Positions 44,129 through 52,761 of a DNA stretch of 64,000 bases are shown piece after piece. The DNA lies in NCBI RefSeq assembly GCF_027563345.1, contig NZ_JAMKBK010000014.1. One strand, given 5' to 3'. The stretch's first letter is position 1. Each line of letters opens with the position of its first letter. The DNA comes from Psychrobacillus psychrodurans (GTDB lineage Bacteria > Bacillota > Bacilli > Bacillales_A > Planococcaceae). The position numbers and the translations under genes were made by a program. Under the pieces are notes generated by a model. It was not told the origin of the DNA, did not search any database, and worked only from the letters and a program-made list of their open reading frames with translations.

Positions 44129-44330
44129 TATTAATCCCCCTAAAAGTTTAAAAAAATTAGTATTCACCAACATGTTCGTCTGTTTTACATTTTATCTCAA
44201 GATAGACGTATTGATGGCTCAGTCTGTTTTAAAATAGCTTTTCTGAGTCTCAATTTTTTATGCAATATTATAGATTTCCAACATTTTATTGGGGGATTAA
44301 TATGAAATACACTATTATTGTCGATTTTGT

Positions 44331-44831
44331 TTATAATTTTTTACTTAATATTTCTCCAGGTAAGCCATCAAATTCGCCGATCTTTTCAGAGACAAATCCT
44401 CTTTTTATTAGAATTTTCCTAGAAGCAATATTATCTGGGTCAATAATCGCTTTCAGAGTCTTTAGTTCTAATTTCAAAGCCCGTTCAATCAATACCTTCG
44501 CTATCTGACCGCCGTATCCTTTACCCCAATACTCTGGCTTTAACATATAGCCAATTTCAGCTTCTTCATTATTCTCTTCATCAATAGTTAAGTGTCCAAG
44601 TCCTATAAATTCATTAATTAAATTATCATAGATTTTATATGTACCAAAGTGTTCATGTTTTTCATTACGTTTTAATAATCTTTGAAAATTGAATTGAGCT
44701 TCTTTTAAAGGGATAGCGTATTCGGTAATTTGCGCCATAACTTTTTCATTAGATACAAGGCTGAAATAAGCATTAAAGTCAACCTCTTTAAACTTCAGTA
44801 AATTTAGTGAATGCAATGTATCACTATTCAT
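44331..44831 (-). CDS. GNAT-family acetyltransferase (RimJ/RimL-like)
   Basis: The 166-residue protein has EIGYMLKPEYWGKGYGGQIAKVLIERAL as acetyl-CoA motif and DNIASRKILIKRGFVSEKIGEF at the C-terminus. It belongs to the RimJ/RimL-type group and would acetylate a protein N-terminus or small amine. A G-rich ribosome binding site lies about 14 bases upstream of ATG 44831. Confidence 0.85.
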   Translation of the reverse strand: MNSDTLHSLNLLKFKEVDFNAYFSLVSNEKVMAQITEYAIPLKEAQFNFQRLLKRNEKHEHFGTYKIYDNLINEFIGLGHLTIDEENNEEAEIGYMLKPEYWGKGYGGQIAKVLIERALKLELKTLKAIIDPDNIASRKILIKRGFVSEKIGEFDGLPGEILSKKL

Positions 44832-44943
44832 TTATTAACCATGCCCCCCACTGTCTGTTTATGTATTCTTGCTATTTTACATTAATATGTTTGAGAATAA
44901 TTAATGTTCCATTTTAAATTACCATAGATCCATTTCGCTTATT

Positions 44944-44972
44944 CAACTAATTGCCGCGATAGTTGAACAAGA
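44944..44972. repeat. Dispersed intergenic repeat copy
   Basis: CAACTAATTGCCGCGATAGTTGAACAA is a near-perfect small inverted repeat (CAACTA…TAGTTG) and a good copy of the repeat core. It lies just downstream of the MDR oxidoreductase gene. Confidence 0.6.
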
Positions 44973-44978
44973 GTTAAC

Positions 44979-45974
44979 TCAGTAACTTGTTAAAAATACT
45001 TTCCCTTTGGTCTCTTTTAATGTTTCAATTTCTTCAACAGCTTTTTTTACGTTCGATAAGTCGTATTGGGAATCTACCATCATCAAACTTAATTTTTTAT
45101 CATCAATTAGAGTTATCAAATGGTTAAATGTATTTTGCCATTTATCTGCCGAGACATTTTTATTCCAATTCCGCAAATGAAAGATACTAGCATTAACCTT
45201 AGCCTTATTTACAATATCTGACCAATTTACTTGTATTCCTGATAAAAGACCGATAGTTAAAAAATTGCCATTAGGGTGCACACAAAATGCCAAGTCGTTT
45301 CCAGATGAACCTCCAATAGAATCAATAGCAGCATCAGCACCAATCCCACTTGTCAATTCCATAACCGTTTCATAAAGTGGATTTTTAGATGTATCAATTA
45401 CAAAAGAAGCACCTAGATTAAGTAATTTTTCTGTATGCTTATTACTTCTAGTAATTGCTATCAATCGAAAACCTAAAAGCTTTGATAATTGAGCAAAAAT
45501 ATGCCCAATAGAAGAACCACATGCGTTAACCAGCAAAACATCATATGGTTTTAATTTTAAAACTTCCGTACAAACTACCCATGCTGTGATTGGATTGATA
45601 TACATCTGTGATGCTGTAAAATTATCAATAGAATCTGGTATTGGAACTGCAAATTCTGATGATGTTTTAACAAATTCCTGCCATGTACCTTCCCCTCTCA
45701 AGGGTAAAACTCTTTTACCAATAAGGTGTCGAGAAACTAATGGACCTACCTCTTCTACAATACCAACCCCTTCATAACCCGGAATATTAGGTAAAGTTAT
45801 CCGATGTGAATAGGCCCCTCTAATTGGTATTAAATCAGAAGGATTTATAGAACGTGTTAACATTCGAACAAGGACTTCGGATTCTTTTGGTGATTCAATA
45901 CTTTTATATTCAACTTTTAATACATCTCTAGGGCTACCGAATTTATAGAATTTAATACATTTTGCATCCAACAC
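44979..45974 (-). CDS. MDR-family oxidoreductase (enoyl reductase/quinone reductase-like)
   Basis: GTG 45974 follows AGGAG. The 331-residue MDR protein has NIPGYEGVGIVEEVGP, SINPSDLIPIRG and the nucleotide-binding loop VNACGSSIGHIFAQLSKLLG, where the usual GxGxxG is altered to ACGSSIG. It resembles mitochondrial-type trans-2-enoyl reductases (MECR) more than zinc alcohol dehydrogenases; zinc ligands are absent. Substrate unknown. Confidence 0.8.
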   Translation of the reverse strand: MLDAKCIKFYKFGSPRDVLKVEYKSIESPKESEVLVRMLTRSINPSDLIPIRGAYSHRITLPNIPGYEGVGIVEEVGPLVSRHLIGKRVLPLRGEGTWQEFVKTSSEFAVPIPDSIDNFTASQMYINPITAWVVCTEVLKLKPYDVLLVNACGSSIGHIFAQLSKLLGFRLIAITRSNKHTEKLLNLGASFVIDTSKNPLYETVMELTSGIGADAAIDSIGGSSGNDLAFCVHPNGNFLTIGLLSGIQVNWSDIVNKAKVNASIFHLRNWNKNVSADKWQNTFNHLITLIDDKKLSLMMVDSQYDLSNVKKAVEEIETLKETKGKVFLTSY

Positions 45975-46131
45975 TATACTTCTCCTTAAAATAAATCAGA
46001 TTTATTTAATTATATCATCTCCAACTTCACTGATGGGTTAGTCAACGAGAAAAAGGCTTTACCCCAGCTATAACACATTAAATATGATGCCTTACTCCTT
46101 TTTAACCCTATTTCGCACTGTCATCACATTG

Positions 46132-46611
46132 TTATAAATCAACCGTCACCTTTTTCTTGAAATTTCTTAAGCCCACTAAGATAGCAACAGCTATGCATAT
46201 AAATCCACTTACTAAAGCAACCCAGAATAAAATCCTTCCACCAGTTGTTGGTGAATTAAAAATCATCCCACTAAGTAATATCATCATACAACTTATTAAT
46301 CCCCAAAATCCTATTGTCCATTTAGACTTATTCTGTATTAAAAGATAACCAACTACACTCAAAATATAGAATGCACTAACTATCATAATAGCAGGAAATA
46401 GCGGATGAAATTTAGCTGCATAAACAAAATAATCGAGTTGACTAATATCACGACCAGTTATAATCTCAATGTTAAGTAATTTGGAAAATGGTGTTGAATA
46501 CTCCCATTCAAAAGAGTTATTTGTTATTGTACTTCCTTCATACCAAGCTATAAATGTTGATACTATTAAAGTAAAGAATCCAACGACAAATTGTATTATG
46601 TACATAAACAT
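46132..46611 (-). CDS. DUF4306-family membrane protein (YjdJ-like)
   Basis: The 159-residue protein has four membrane helices and the DUF4306 signature between helices 1 and 2: WEYSTPFSKLL … GRDISQLDYFVYAAKFHP. B. subtilis YjdJ is the known relative; function unknown. A GGAGGACG site precedes ATG 46611. Single gene. Confidence 0.8.
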   Translation of the reverse strand: MFMYIIQFVVGFFTLIVSTFIAWYEGSTITNNSFEWEYSTPFSKLLNIEIITGRDISQLDYFVYAAKFHPLFPAIMIVSAFYILSVVGYLLIQNKSKWTIGFWGLISCMMILLSGMIFNSPTTGGRILFWVALVSGFICIAVAILVGLRNFKKKVTVDL

Positions 46612-46733
46612 TTTTCGTCCTCCTAGTAAATTTCAGTCATTGCCAAAGCGCCTTAAAATACAATCTTTCGGCATAGATGTGAGCATTTTAATTTTCAAGG
46701 GAGTTTAACGTTATTGAATAATAAATTCATTAT

Positions 46734-47240
46734 TCAATAGTTAATTTTATCTGGTCCATATTGGTCCCAACCGCTATAACCTCTATACTCATACTTTAAA
46801 AATCCATGAGGTTTTACTTCATAGATATTTAAAACAATGACAGCTTTTCTAGGTTCAGCAATATAAAAATAAGCTAAACTATTCACTGCTTTTCCACCAT
46901 TATTTATGTAGTAATGCAAATATAGGCTTGTATCACTTGTTTTAATCTCTTTGCTGCTACCAGTTATTTGAGTTTTTTCTCCAGCTTTAAGATTTTTTAT
47001 CGTTCCTACCTCTTTAAAATCTGTCTGATTGACGCTGTATGAAAATATAAGATCAGGTAGACTTTGATTACTCAAATTATTTACCTCAATAGTAACTCCT
47101 TTGTTATATTTCCTATACTCACCTTGGGCTATCATTTCCCCAAGGGTACAAAACAACCAGACACATATTACATTCATAACTACTGCCAATGTAATAAGAA
47201 GAGCTATATATCTCCCCTTCAAAATAACACCTTCTCCCAT
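46734..47240 (-). CDS. Hypothetical single-pass membrane/exported protein
   Basis: The protein has an N-terminal membrane helix (YIALLITLAVVMNVICVWLF) followed by a soluble beta-rich domain (VTIEVNNLSNQSLPDLIFSY … IVLNIYEVKPHGFLKYEY). The start may be TTG 47222 with AAGGTG upstream rather than ATG 47240. It probably faces the cell exterior. No family was recognised. Confidence 0.6.
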   Translation of the reverse strand: MGEGVILKGRYIALLITLAVVMNVICVWLFCTLGEMIAQGEYRKYNKGVTIEVNNLSNQSLPDLIFSYSVNQTDFKEVGTIKNLKAGEKTQITGSSKEIKTSDTSLYLHYYINNGGKAVNSLAYFYIAEPRKAVIVLNIYEVKPHGFLKYEYRGYSGWDQYGPDKINY

Positions 47241-47251
47241 AGTTCTATTAG

Positions 47252-47274
47252 AAAAAAGAGTTGCCTCAGCAACC
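47252..47274 (-). terminator. Rho-independent terminator
   Basis: GGTTGC-TGAG-GCAACT with a following T6 run on the minus strand, the same motif as at 331-357. Confidence 0.7.
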
Positions 47275-47291
47275 TTATGTTCTTTCCTAGG

Positions 47292-47579
47292 TTATCTATT
47301 AATTGAATTCCAGTGAAAAACTATATGTGTTTGTAAGCTATATATATTCTCGTTATAATCTTTATACTCTACAATGGTTATTACACTTGTTAATGAATAG
47401 TGGAATATGAGCTGCTCATTAACCATTTCAGTTAAAAAGGTTGTTTTTGATTCATTGTGATTGACTGGCACCAGTTTAAATTTATATAATACATCGTACA
47501 TTTTAGGAACTGTTAAATATAGTTCACCAAGCTATTCCTCTTTAACAAAACCATCCGTTTTTAAATTAGTGGAAATCAT
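47292..47579 (-). pseudogene. Hypothetical gene coupled to the upstream gene, interrupted by TAG
   Basis: ATG 47579 overlaps the stop region of the preceding gene (ATGATTTCCACTAA), suggesting translational coupling. After MISTNLKTDGFVKEE there is TAG at 47532-47534, and the same frame goes on LGELYLTVPKMYDVLYKFKL… to stop 47292, about 95 codons in all. A GAG-to-TAG change is the simplest cause. Family unknown. Alternatively the ORF restarts at the internal ATG 47501. Confidence 0.6.
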
Positions 47580-47913
47580 TCTTATATTTCAACCATTCAT
47601 CTATCTCTGCTTTTAAAAACCTTTTCTTATTATCGAGTTCTAAGTAAGGGATATATTTATAGGTGTCATAGCTATTTAAGCTTGCTTTTTCAAATTCATC
47701 TTTCTTAATTATGTCATCTATTGATTGCTCACTTATCTGAAGATATTCGGAAAGTTGCATTTTAGTCATTAAATTAGGTAGTGAATTTGTTACTATTTGA
47801 GTATCACTTAGCTTATTTGCTGAATTTGAAAAGGCACTAAACAATATAAAAGAAGATATAACAATCGATATTCCAAATATAAATACACCAATAAGGTAGG
47901 TTGACTGCTTCAT
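47566..47913 (-). CDS. Membrane-anchored protein with C-terminal excisionase-type helix-turn-helix
   Basis: ATG 47913 follows GGAGGG. The 115-residue protein begins with one membrane helix (STYLIGVFIFGISIVISSFILF). A C-terminal domain resembles excisionase/MerR-like winged helices: MTKMQLSEYLQISEQSIDDI, YIPYLELDNKKRFLKAEIDEW. A DNA-binding-like domain on a membrane anchor is unusual; it may instead bind protein or peptidoglycan. Function unknown. Confidence 0.6.
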   Translation of the reverse strand: MKQSTYLIGVFIFGISIVISSFILFSAFSNSANKLSDTQIVTNSLPNLMTKMQLSEYLQISEQSIDDIIKKDEFEKASLNSYDTYKYIPYLELDNKKRFLKAEIDEWLKYKNDFH

Positions 47914-48073
47914 GCCTAAACCCTCCATATTAAATTTTACTCTTAAACTAATCTACCACTTACTTTAAAACGTTTTAAATGGATTGCAGTTCCCCTTTTA
48001 GGTAAATTTACCAATTAAATCATCAAAATTTTTTTCATATTCTACCAACCTGCACAGTTCGTTTAAGAATTAA

Positions 48074-48601
48074 TCAAAATTTAAATGAAGGGTTTTCTTT
48101 AATATTCATATAGATTTCTTCTAAATTCGATGGTTGTAAGTCGGTTGTATTATAGAAAAAGCGTTTATCTATTACTCTTATTTCAAATTCATTCACTAAT
48201 TCTAAACATCTTACTCCCATTTGATGTTCTTTAATCCTTAAAGCATCCCTTCTCAACAGTTCTTTTCTATCGACCCATAAAACAACATAAATAATTTCTA
48301 CGTTTTGTGCCTCAGCGTAAATTTTACGAGAAAATTCTTCTACTTCTTCTGGGAAAGCAACATAATCTATGATTACATTCTTTTTTGCTTGTACAAAATT
48401 GACACTTAAATCAGCAATATTTTCCCAAACTAAGGAAAGTGATTCTTCACTTTTCCAAGGTGGAAGATATCCACCAACAACCATATGATTTATTAAGTCA
48501 CCTTCAATATAAGCACTTTGACTGAACTGTTTTGCTAGACCCTTTGTAGTAGTTGATTTACCTACTCCTGCTGGTCCTGATATTATATAAATTTTATTCA
48601 T
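48074..48601 (-). CDS. P-loop kinase/ATPase
   Basis: The 175-residue protein starts with Walker A (IISGPAGVGKSTTTKGLAKQ). It has NVIIDYVAFPEEVEEF as Walker B-like strand and an Arg-containing lid (DRKELLRRDALRIKEHQMG). It resembles small-molecule kinases related to AAA_33/chloramphenicol phosphotransferase-like proteins. Substrate unknown. Single gene. Confidence 0.68.
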   Translation of the reverse strand: MNKIYIISGPAGVGKSTTTKGLAKQFSQSAYIEGDLINHMVVGGYLPPWKSEESLSLVWENIADLSVNFVQAKKNVIIDYVAFPEEVEEFSRKIYAEAQNVEIIYVVLWVDRKELLRRDALRIKEHQMGVRCLELVNEFEIRVIDKRFFYNTTDLQPSNLEEIYMNIKENPSFKF

Positions 48602-48681
48602 TATTTCCGCCCACTTTCAATATGAAACTTTGTAGTTCAAGGGTAAACTCTGATCTCTATTTTGAAGTAAACCCGATTTAC

Positions 48682-48860
48682 TTAGAATGTATAAATGGCG
48701 ACAAAAAATGCAAATGCTGCAGTCATGATAGAAATTACCCTACTTTTTTCCGTCTAGTTTTTAGTTCTAAAACCCCCGTAATTAAACCAAATACAACTAA
48801 GAACAACACCATAAATGGTAAAATACCATTGTTTTTCGTAACTAGACCATCAACTTTCAC
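48682..48860 (-). pseudogene. DUF3953-like small membrane protein, degraded
   Basis: The minus strand reads NNGILPFMVLFLVVFGLITG then ELKTRRKKVG followed by TAA. One base later in another frame it continues ISIMTAAFAFFVAIYTF to TAA 48682. The two parts together match the two-helix pattern of DUF3953 proteins as remembered. The 5' end (first helix and start) is missing. One base deletion near 48735 explains the split. Confidence 0.5.
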
Positions 48861-49318
48861 CTTTTACAATCCAGAAATAATAGTTTACTTTTTTGAACCT
48901 ATTTTTTATCCTAAATTTGATAAAATAAAATCGATTTTCCGTAGAAACTTACTTACATCTGTACATAATATAAACCTATTATCAAATAATGTCTTTTTGT
49001 AATAGTACCATCTTTAAAAATATTCGCTTCATTCATTTGTATAATATTACCTAAATATGTTCCTCAACACTCCTTTTTCAACTACTCTAAAACACTAGAT
49101 CAAAAATATAGATATGACTATACAGCTCATGTTCTTCTAGTAAAGCACAATTAGTTCAATAAGTTTGTATTTTGAGACAAAATTCCAAGAATAGAACGAC
49201 TACCTACTACTTCTATTACCTTGATTCAACTTCATAGAATCCAAGTCTTACGTCTATATTAAAAATAAACGACCAAGTACTCCTCTAAAAACAGATCTGA
49301 TTTAATCTTTTAACAACT
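48861..49318. other. Intergenic, nothing further recognised
   Basis: AT-rich without a credible gene on either strand. A short TTAGTTCAATAAG repeat-core piece lies at 49150-49163. Confidence 0.4.
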
Positions 49319-49380
49319 CTTGACAATATTCAGAATAATAGGTTAGTCTGAGTAAATTAATAGTAAAGGGAGAGATACAT

Positions 49381-49434
49381 ATGCAAAGAAAAACACTGAC
49401 TTCTTCATTCAAATTGGAGGGCATGTTGGTTTAA
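49381..49434 (+). CDS. Putative leader peptide for the MFS pump
   Basis: An ORF of 17 codons plus stop (MQRKTLTSSFKLEGMLV) starts at ATG 49381 after AAAGGGAGAG at good spacing. It ends 55 bp before the pump start. Its codons 11-13 contain AAATTGGAG, which can pair with the loop region downstream. Size, strong ribosome binding site and position fit a regulatory leader peptide; there is no homology evidence. Confidence 0.55.
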   Translation: MQRKTLTSSFKLEGMLV

Positions 49435-49482
49435 TAATATGATCTCCGATTTGATTTAATCAAGAATCAACTAAATCGGAGG
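49411..49482 (+). promoter_or_regulatory. Putative translational attenuator (mutually exclusive hairpins)
   Basis: Arm 1 AAATTGGAG (49411-49419, inside the leader ORF) can pair with arm 2 CTCCGATTT (49444-49452). Arm 2 can instead pair perfectly with arm 3 AAATCGGAG (49473-49481), which contains the pump's GGAGG ribosome binding site. The two hairpins exclude each other, so a ribosome on the leader could switch access to the pump start. Confidence 0.6.
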
Positions 49483-49489
49483 AATTATA

Positions 49490-50686
49490 GTGAGCATACA
49501 AAATTTTTATTACACAATTACAAGTTCTAGGTCGTTTTTTATTCAAATGGTTTTCACATTAAATGCTATTTATTATGTAACGCAAGCAGATTTAAATGCA
49601 TTGCAACTGATTCTCATCGGTACAATCATGGAAATTTCCGTTCTATTGTTTGAAATGCCAACGGGTTTGTATGCAGATCACTTTGGACGAAAACGCTCTC
49701 TCGCACTAGGCACAATTATTATTGGTTTGGCACATGTAATTGAAGGGAGTACTCCAGAATTTTGGGCGATTGCTTTCTCTTCTGCGATGTGGGGAATCGG
49801 CTGGACCTTCATTAGTGGAGCTGAACAAGCATGGATTGCAGATGAGTTAGATGGCACAAACTTAGAGACCACGTTCCTTCGCGGATCACAATTTTCATCT
49901 TTTGCACGTTTTGCTGGAATATTGGCCAGTATGGCGATTGCAGCTTTTTGGTCTGTACAGACAGTGATTATATTTGCAGGTGTCATGCTAATTGCCCTTG
50001 CAGTCTGGGCTTTCATTAAACTACCCGAAACTAAATTTGTCAGAGTTACCCGTGAAAAAGGTGTGTCGGGCATCACACATATGGTTAACACCATCAAGGT
50101 TGGACTATCACAGATTCGTGGAAAGACTATGCTAGTTAGTATAGCGGTAGTTACGTTATTATGGGGGCTTGCCAGTGAAGGATTCGATCGTTTATATGGT
50201 GCCCATTTCATCACTAACTTTGATTTGTCGGATGATGAGTCCATCTATTGGTTCGGTGCTTTTTATGCGATAGCATTTATACTTAATATTGGCGTACTCC
50301 ATTTTGTTGAGAAAAATGTGAAAGGTCGCTACGCAGATGTGCTATTGCTTACAAATGCCGTGTTGACGGGAACGATGCTAATTTTCGCATGGACAGGTCA
50401 TTTCTGGTTAGCTGTAGCGATGTACTGGGTGACAAGTGCACTGAGAAACGTAAATTACCCATTAATGAGCATCATTACGAATGAACAAATTGAATCAAAA
50501 GGTCGTGCAACAACACTTTCCATGTTCGGACAACTTGATGCCCTTGGACAAATTGTTGGAGGACCATTAGTAGGATTATTCGCATTATACACAACAATTG
50601 CAGGAGGTATTTCGGCTTCTGCATTCCTGATTTTACCCGTTTTATATTTCTTTTGGCGAATCAAGACGAAAATGGCTCAGTCATAA
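49490..50686 (+). CDS. MFS efflux transporter (DHA3-like)
   Basis: GTG 49490 is preceded by GGAGGAATTATA. The 398-residue protein has about 12 membrane helices with motif A (GLYADHFGRKRSLALG) and the DHA3-like helix 1-2 region LQLILIGTIMEISVLLFEMPTG. Relatives export antibiotics such as macrolides or tetracyclines. The leader ORF and hairpins upstream suggest expression is induced by a ribosome-acting compound. A strong terminator follows at 50693-50730. The identity of the drug is not shown. Confidence 0.85.
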   Translation: MSIQNFYYTITSSRSFFIQMVFTLNAIYYVTQADLNALQLILIGTIMEISVLLFEMPTGLYADHFGRKRSLALGTIIIGLAHVIEGSTPEFWAIAFSSAMWGIGWTFISGAEQAWIADELDGTNLETTFLRGSQFSSFARFAGILASMAIAAFWSVQTVIIFAGVMLIALAVWAFIKLPETKFVRVTREKGVSGITHMVNTIKVGLSQIRGKTMLVSIAVVTLLWGLASEGFDRLYGAHFITNFDLSDDESIYWFGAFYAIAFILNIGVLHFVEKNVKGRYADVLLLTNAVLTGTMLIFAWTGHFWLAVAMYWVTSALRNVNYPLMSIITNEQIESKGRATTLSMFGQLDALGQIVGGPLVGLFALYTTIAGGISASAFLILPVLYFFWRIKTKMAQS

Positions 50687-50692
50687 TTTTTC

Positions 50693-50730
50693 AGTACTTG
50701 GTGCGTATGAGCATCAAGTACTTTTTTATT
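50693..50730 (+). terminator. Rho-independent terminator
   Basis: AGTACTTGGTGC and GCATCAAGTACT form a 12-bp stem (one G-U) with loop GTATGA and a T6 run, directly after the MFS gene. Confidence 0.88.
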
Positions 50731-50927
50731 TGATATCACAAATATGCCATTCTCTTCAATTGAGTCAATAAGTTTTTTCCAACCAATAATACTGGTGGGA
50801 TTTTGTATATCTGCAAAGCGTACTCAAACTCGCTCTTTAGTCATCCACGACGCGCAAAAACAGAGCTTCATCAAAATTGATGAAAACCGTCCATACTTAT
50901 TTACGCCTGGGTGAGAAAGGTCGAATT

Positions 50928-51785
50928 TCAAACCGATTTGAGAAAGGAAATCAGTTTTTGGTTAATTTTTTTTGCTGATTTTCCAATCCAAATTAAATGC
51001 CCCCATGTATCCACTACATATAACTCTGATTTGGCTATTTTTTCATGAGCATTCTGTGGATGTTCAAGAGAAATAAAACCGTCATTTTCACTATGAATGA
51101 TAAGAGTTGGACTACTGATAGATTTTAAATCTTGGTCCTTTATTTCTTTAGATTGCTTTAGATCAATAAGGAAACCATGACCAGAACGTTGACGTGCATT
51201 CATTTTTGTAAATTCTACAACATCACTAACCTCAGATTTTAGTTGGAGCTCTTTTTTGTTAAGAGAACTAAACTGTGGAGCCATCATCTTAAAGATAGTA
51301 TTCGGAAATAGGTGGCTAAGTGTACTAAGCATCTTCCATGTAACCCCTTCAATAGAAGGCCGAAAAATAAAATGAGCTGCTTTATACTCTATGTCTTTGC
51401 TTGTCAACCATTCCTTTGAAACTGCACACTCTAAGATAAGACTTTTTACTTTTTCTGAATACAAAGACGCAAAACGTATTCCAGTTGGACCGCCAGCTGA
51501 AATTGCTATAACATGGACTTGATCTATTTTTAGGTGTTTCAGTAAATTATCATAATGTCCACAAGCCTTTGTTAAACTTTCACCTGCCTCTTTAGATGTA
51601 CTTCCATACCCTGCTCTTGAAGGTGTAATTATGGAGTAACCATTGTCTAACAATGATTTGTATCCAAACTCTTCATTACAATTTGAGTGTCCACCGTGGA
51701 AAATTAAAATAGGTTCCCCTTTACCGACCAATGAATATTCAATTGTTATTCCTTCACTAGAATATTTCTCAATTGTCTTTTCCAT
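50928..51785 (-). CDS. Alpha/beta hydrolase
   Basis: The 285-residue protein has the oxyanion segment ILIFHGGHSNCNEE, nucleophile elbow VIAISAGGPTG (Ser), acid in IIHSENDGFISLEHP and His in VVDTWGHLIW. It lacks a signal peptide. The family covers esterases, peroxidases and C-C hydrolases; substrate unknown. Single gene. Confidence 0.85.
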   Translation of the reverse strand: MEKTIEKYSSEGITIEYSLVGKGEPILIFHGGHSNCNEEFGYKSLLDNGYSIITPSRAGYGSTSKEAGESLTKACGHYDNLLKHLKIDQVHVIAISAGGPTGIRFASLYSEKVKSLILECAVSKEWLTSKDIEYKAAHFIFRPSIEGVTWKMLSTLSHLFPNTIFKMMAPQFSSLNKKELQLKSEVSDVVEFTKMNARQRSGHGFLIDLKQSKEIKDQDLKSISSPTLIIHSENDGFISLEHPQNAHEKIAKSELYVVDTWGHLIWIGKSAKKINQKLISFLKSV

Positions 51786-51951
51786 ATAATCATCTCCTAT
51801 ATCTATTCTACGAGTTTATTTACTAAAATGTTTCGTAAATTCTAACAGTTTCTTATTTAGATAAAAAACGAGGAGTAGTTTATACACTTATTAGAAAGCA
51901 TGGCAAATAAGTGATTAACGTACTAATTATGTACATCCGTAGATGATGTAT

Positions 51952-52761
51952 TTATAGTGGTAAATTACGAAGTTTAAACACGACAACAGCTGCTGAATAA
52001 TTAAAAAATCCAATTCCTAAGAGAATAAAAGAAGGTATGAATATCTCAGCATCACCACTGGCAATTCCACTAGGATTGTATAATGAGAACGGTGTTATGT
52101 TCCTTAGCCATTCAAAATCCGAGCTGATTTTTCCTGCCATATCTAATCCATAGAAAATAAAAGTTAAAGCAGCAGCTATACCAAGCGACTTTTTTTCGTC
52201 ATTACATAAAGAAGAAACTAGAAATGAGTACCCACCAACAACAAAAAACAATAAAAATCCAACCAAGCATATATGGAAAAATGTATTAAATTCAAGCGAG
52301 GTTTGATCATCAATTAACATTTCTCCAGCAACGATACCACCTAAAAATGTTAATAATACTATAAAAAGTAATCCGCTAATCAAGACTAAAGCTTGAGTAA
52401 AAGCTATTTGAGTACGAGAAACCTTTGTAGAAAGTAAATAAGCCATAGATCCCTTATCAACTAGATGTGCTAACAATTGAGTTGCTGTCATTACACTAAA
52501 AACACCTAAAATAATAGGGAAAAACAGACCGAAATATTCAGCAGAAATAAATCCACCATAACTAGTAAGAGAATCAAAGCCAAGTGCGTTTTTCAGTGTT
52601 TCAGGGATTATTTTTATTAATTCGTTAATTGCCTCGGCATTTTCTGCAAACATCGGATATAAAGATGTCATTAGAACTACATAGAGGGCCGAACCAAACC
52701 CAAAAATAAGAAAGTTCTTCATATTTAGTTTTATCATTTGATTGAACAAAGAAATATTCAT
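51952..52761 (-). CDS. ABC-2 type exporter permease
   Basis: The 269-residue membrane protein has six predicted helices (MNISLFNQMIKLNMKNFLIF first; then VVLMTSLYPMF and the large loop with YGGFISAEYFGLFFPIILG). Its start overlaps the ATPase gene stop by 4 bp (ATGA), so the two form one exporter. The substrate may be a drug or lipid-like compound. It may act as a homodimer. Confidence 0.85.
   Translation of the reverse strand: MNISLFNQMIKLNMKNFLIFGFGSALYVVLMTSLYPMFAENAEAINELIKIIPETLKNALGFDSLTSYGGFISAEYFGLFFPIILGVFSVMTATQLLAHLVDKGSMAYLLSTKVSRTQIAFTQALVLISGLLFIVLLTFLGGIVAGEMLIDDQTSLEFNTFFHICLVGFLLFFVVGGYSFLVSSLCNDEKKSLGIAAALTFIFYGLDMAGKISSDFEWLRNITPFSLYNPSGIASGDAEIFIPSFILLGIGFFNYSAAVVVFKLRNLPL

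Noticed and set aside
48553..49002. 149-codon plus-strand frame
   Set aside because: Overlaps the kinase start region and lies antisense to the DUF3953-like remnant, whose residues make better biological sense.
49320..49350. TTGACA promoter for the leader/pump unit
   Set aside because: TTGACA is present at 49320-49325 but no good -10 lies 16-18 bp downstream; not called as a promoter.
50677..50840. Minus-strand coding-like stretch (RFADIQNPTSIIGWKKLIDS…) beyond the MFS stop
   Set aside because: It reads through the terminator hairpin and overlaps the MFS 3' end on the other strand, has no start and contains a stop just upstream. It may be a scrap of an old gene but the evidence is too weak for a feature.
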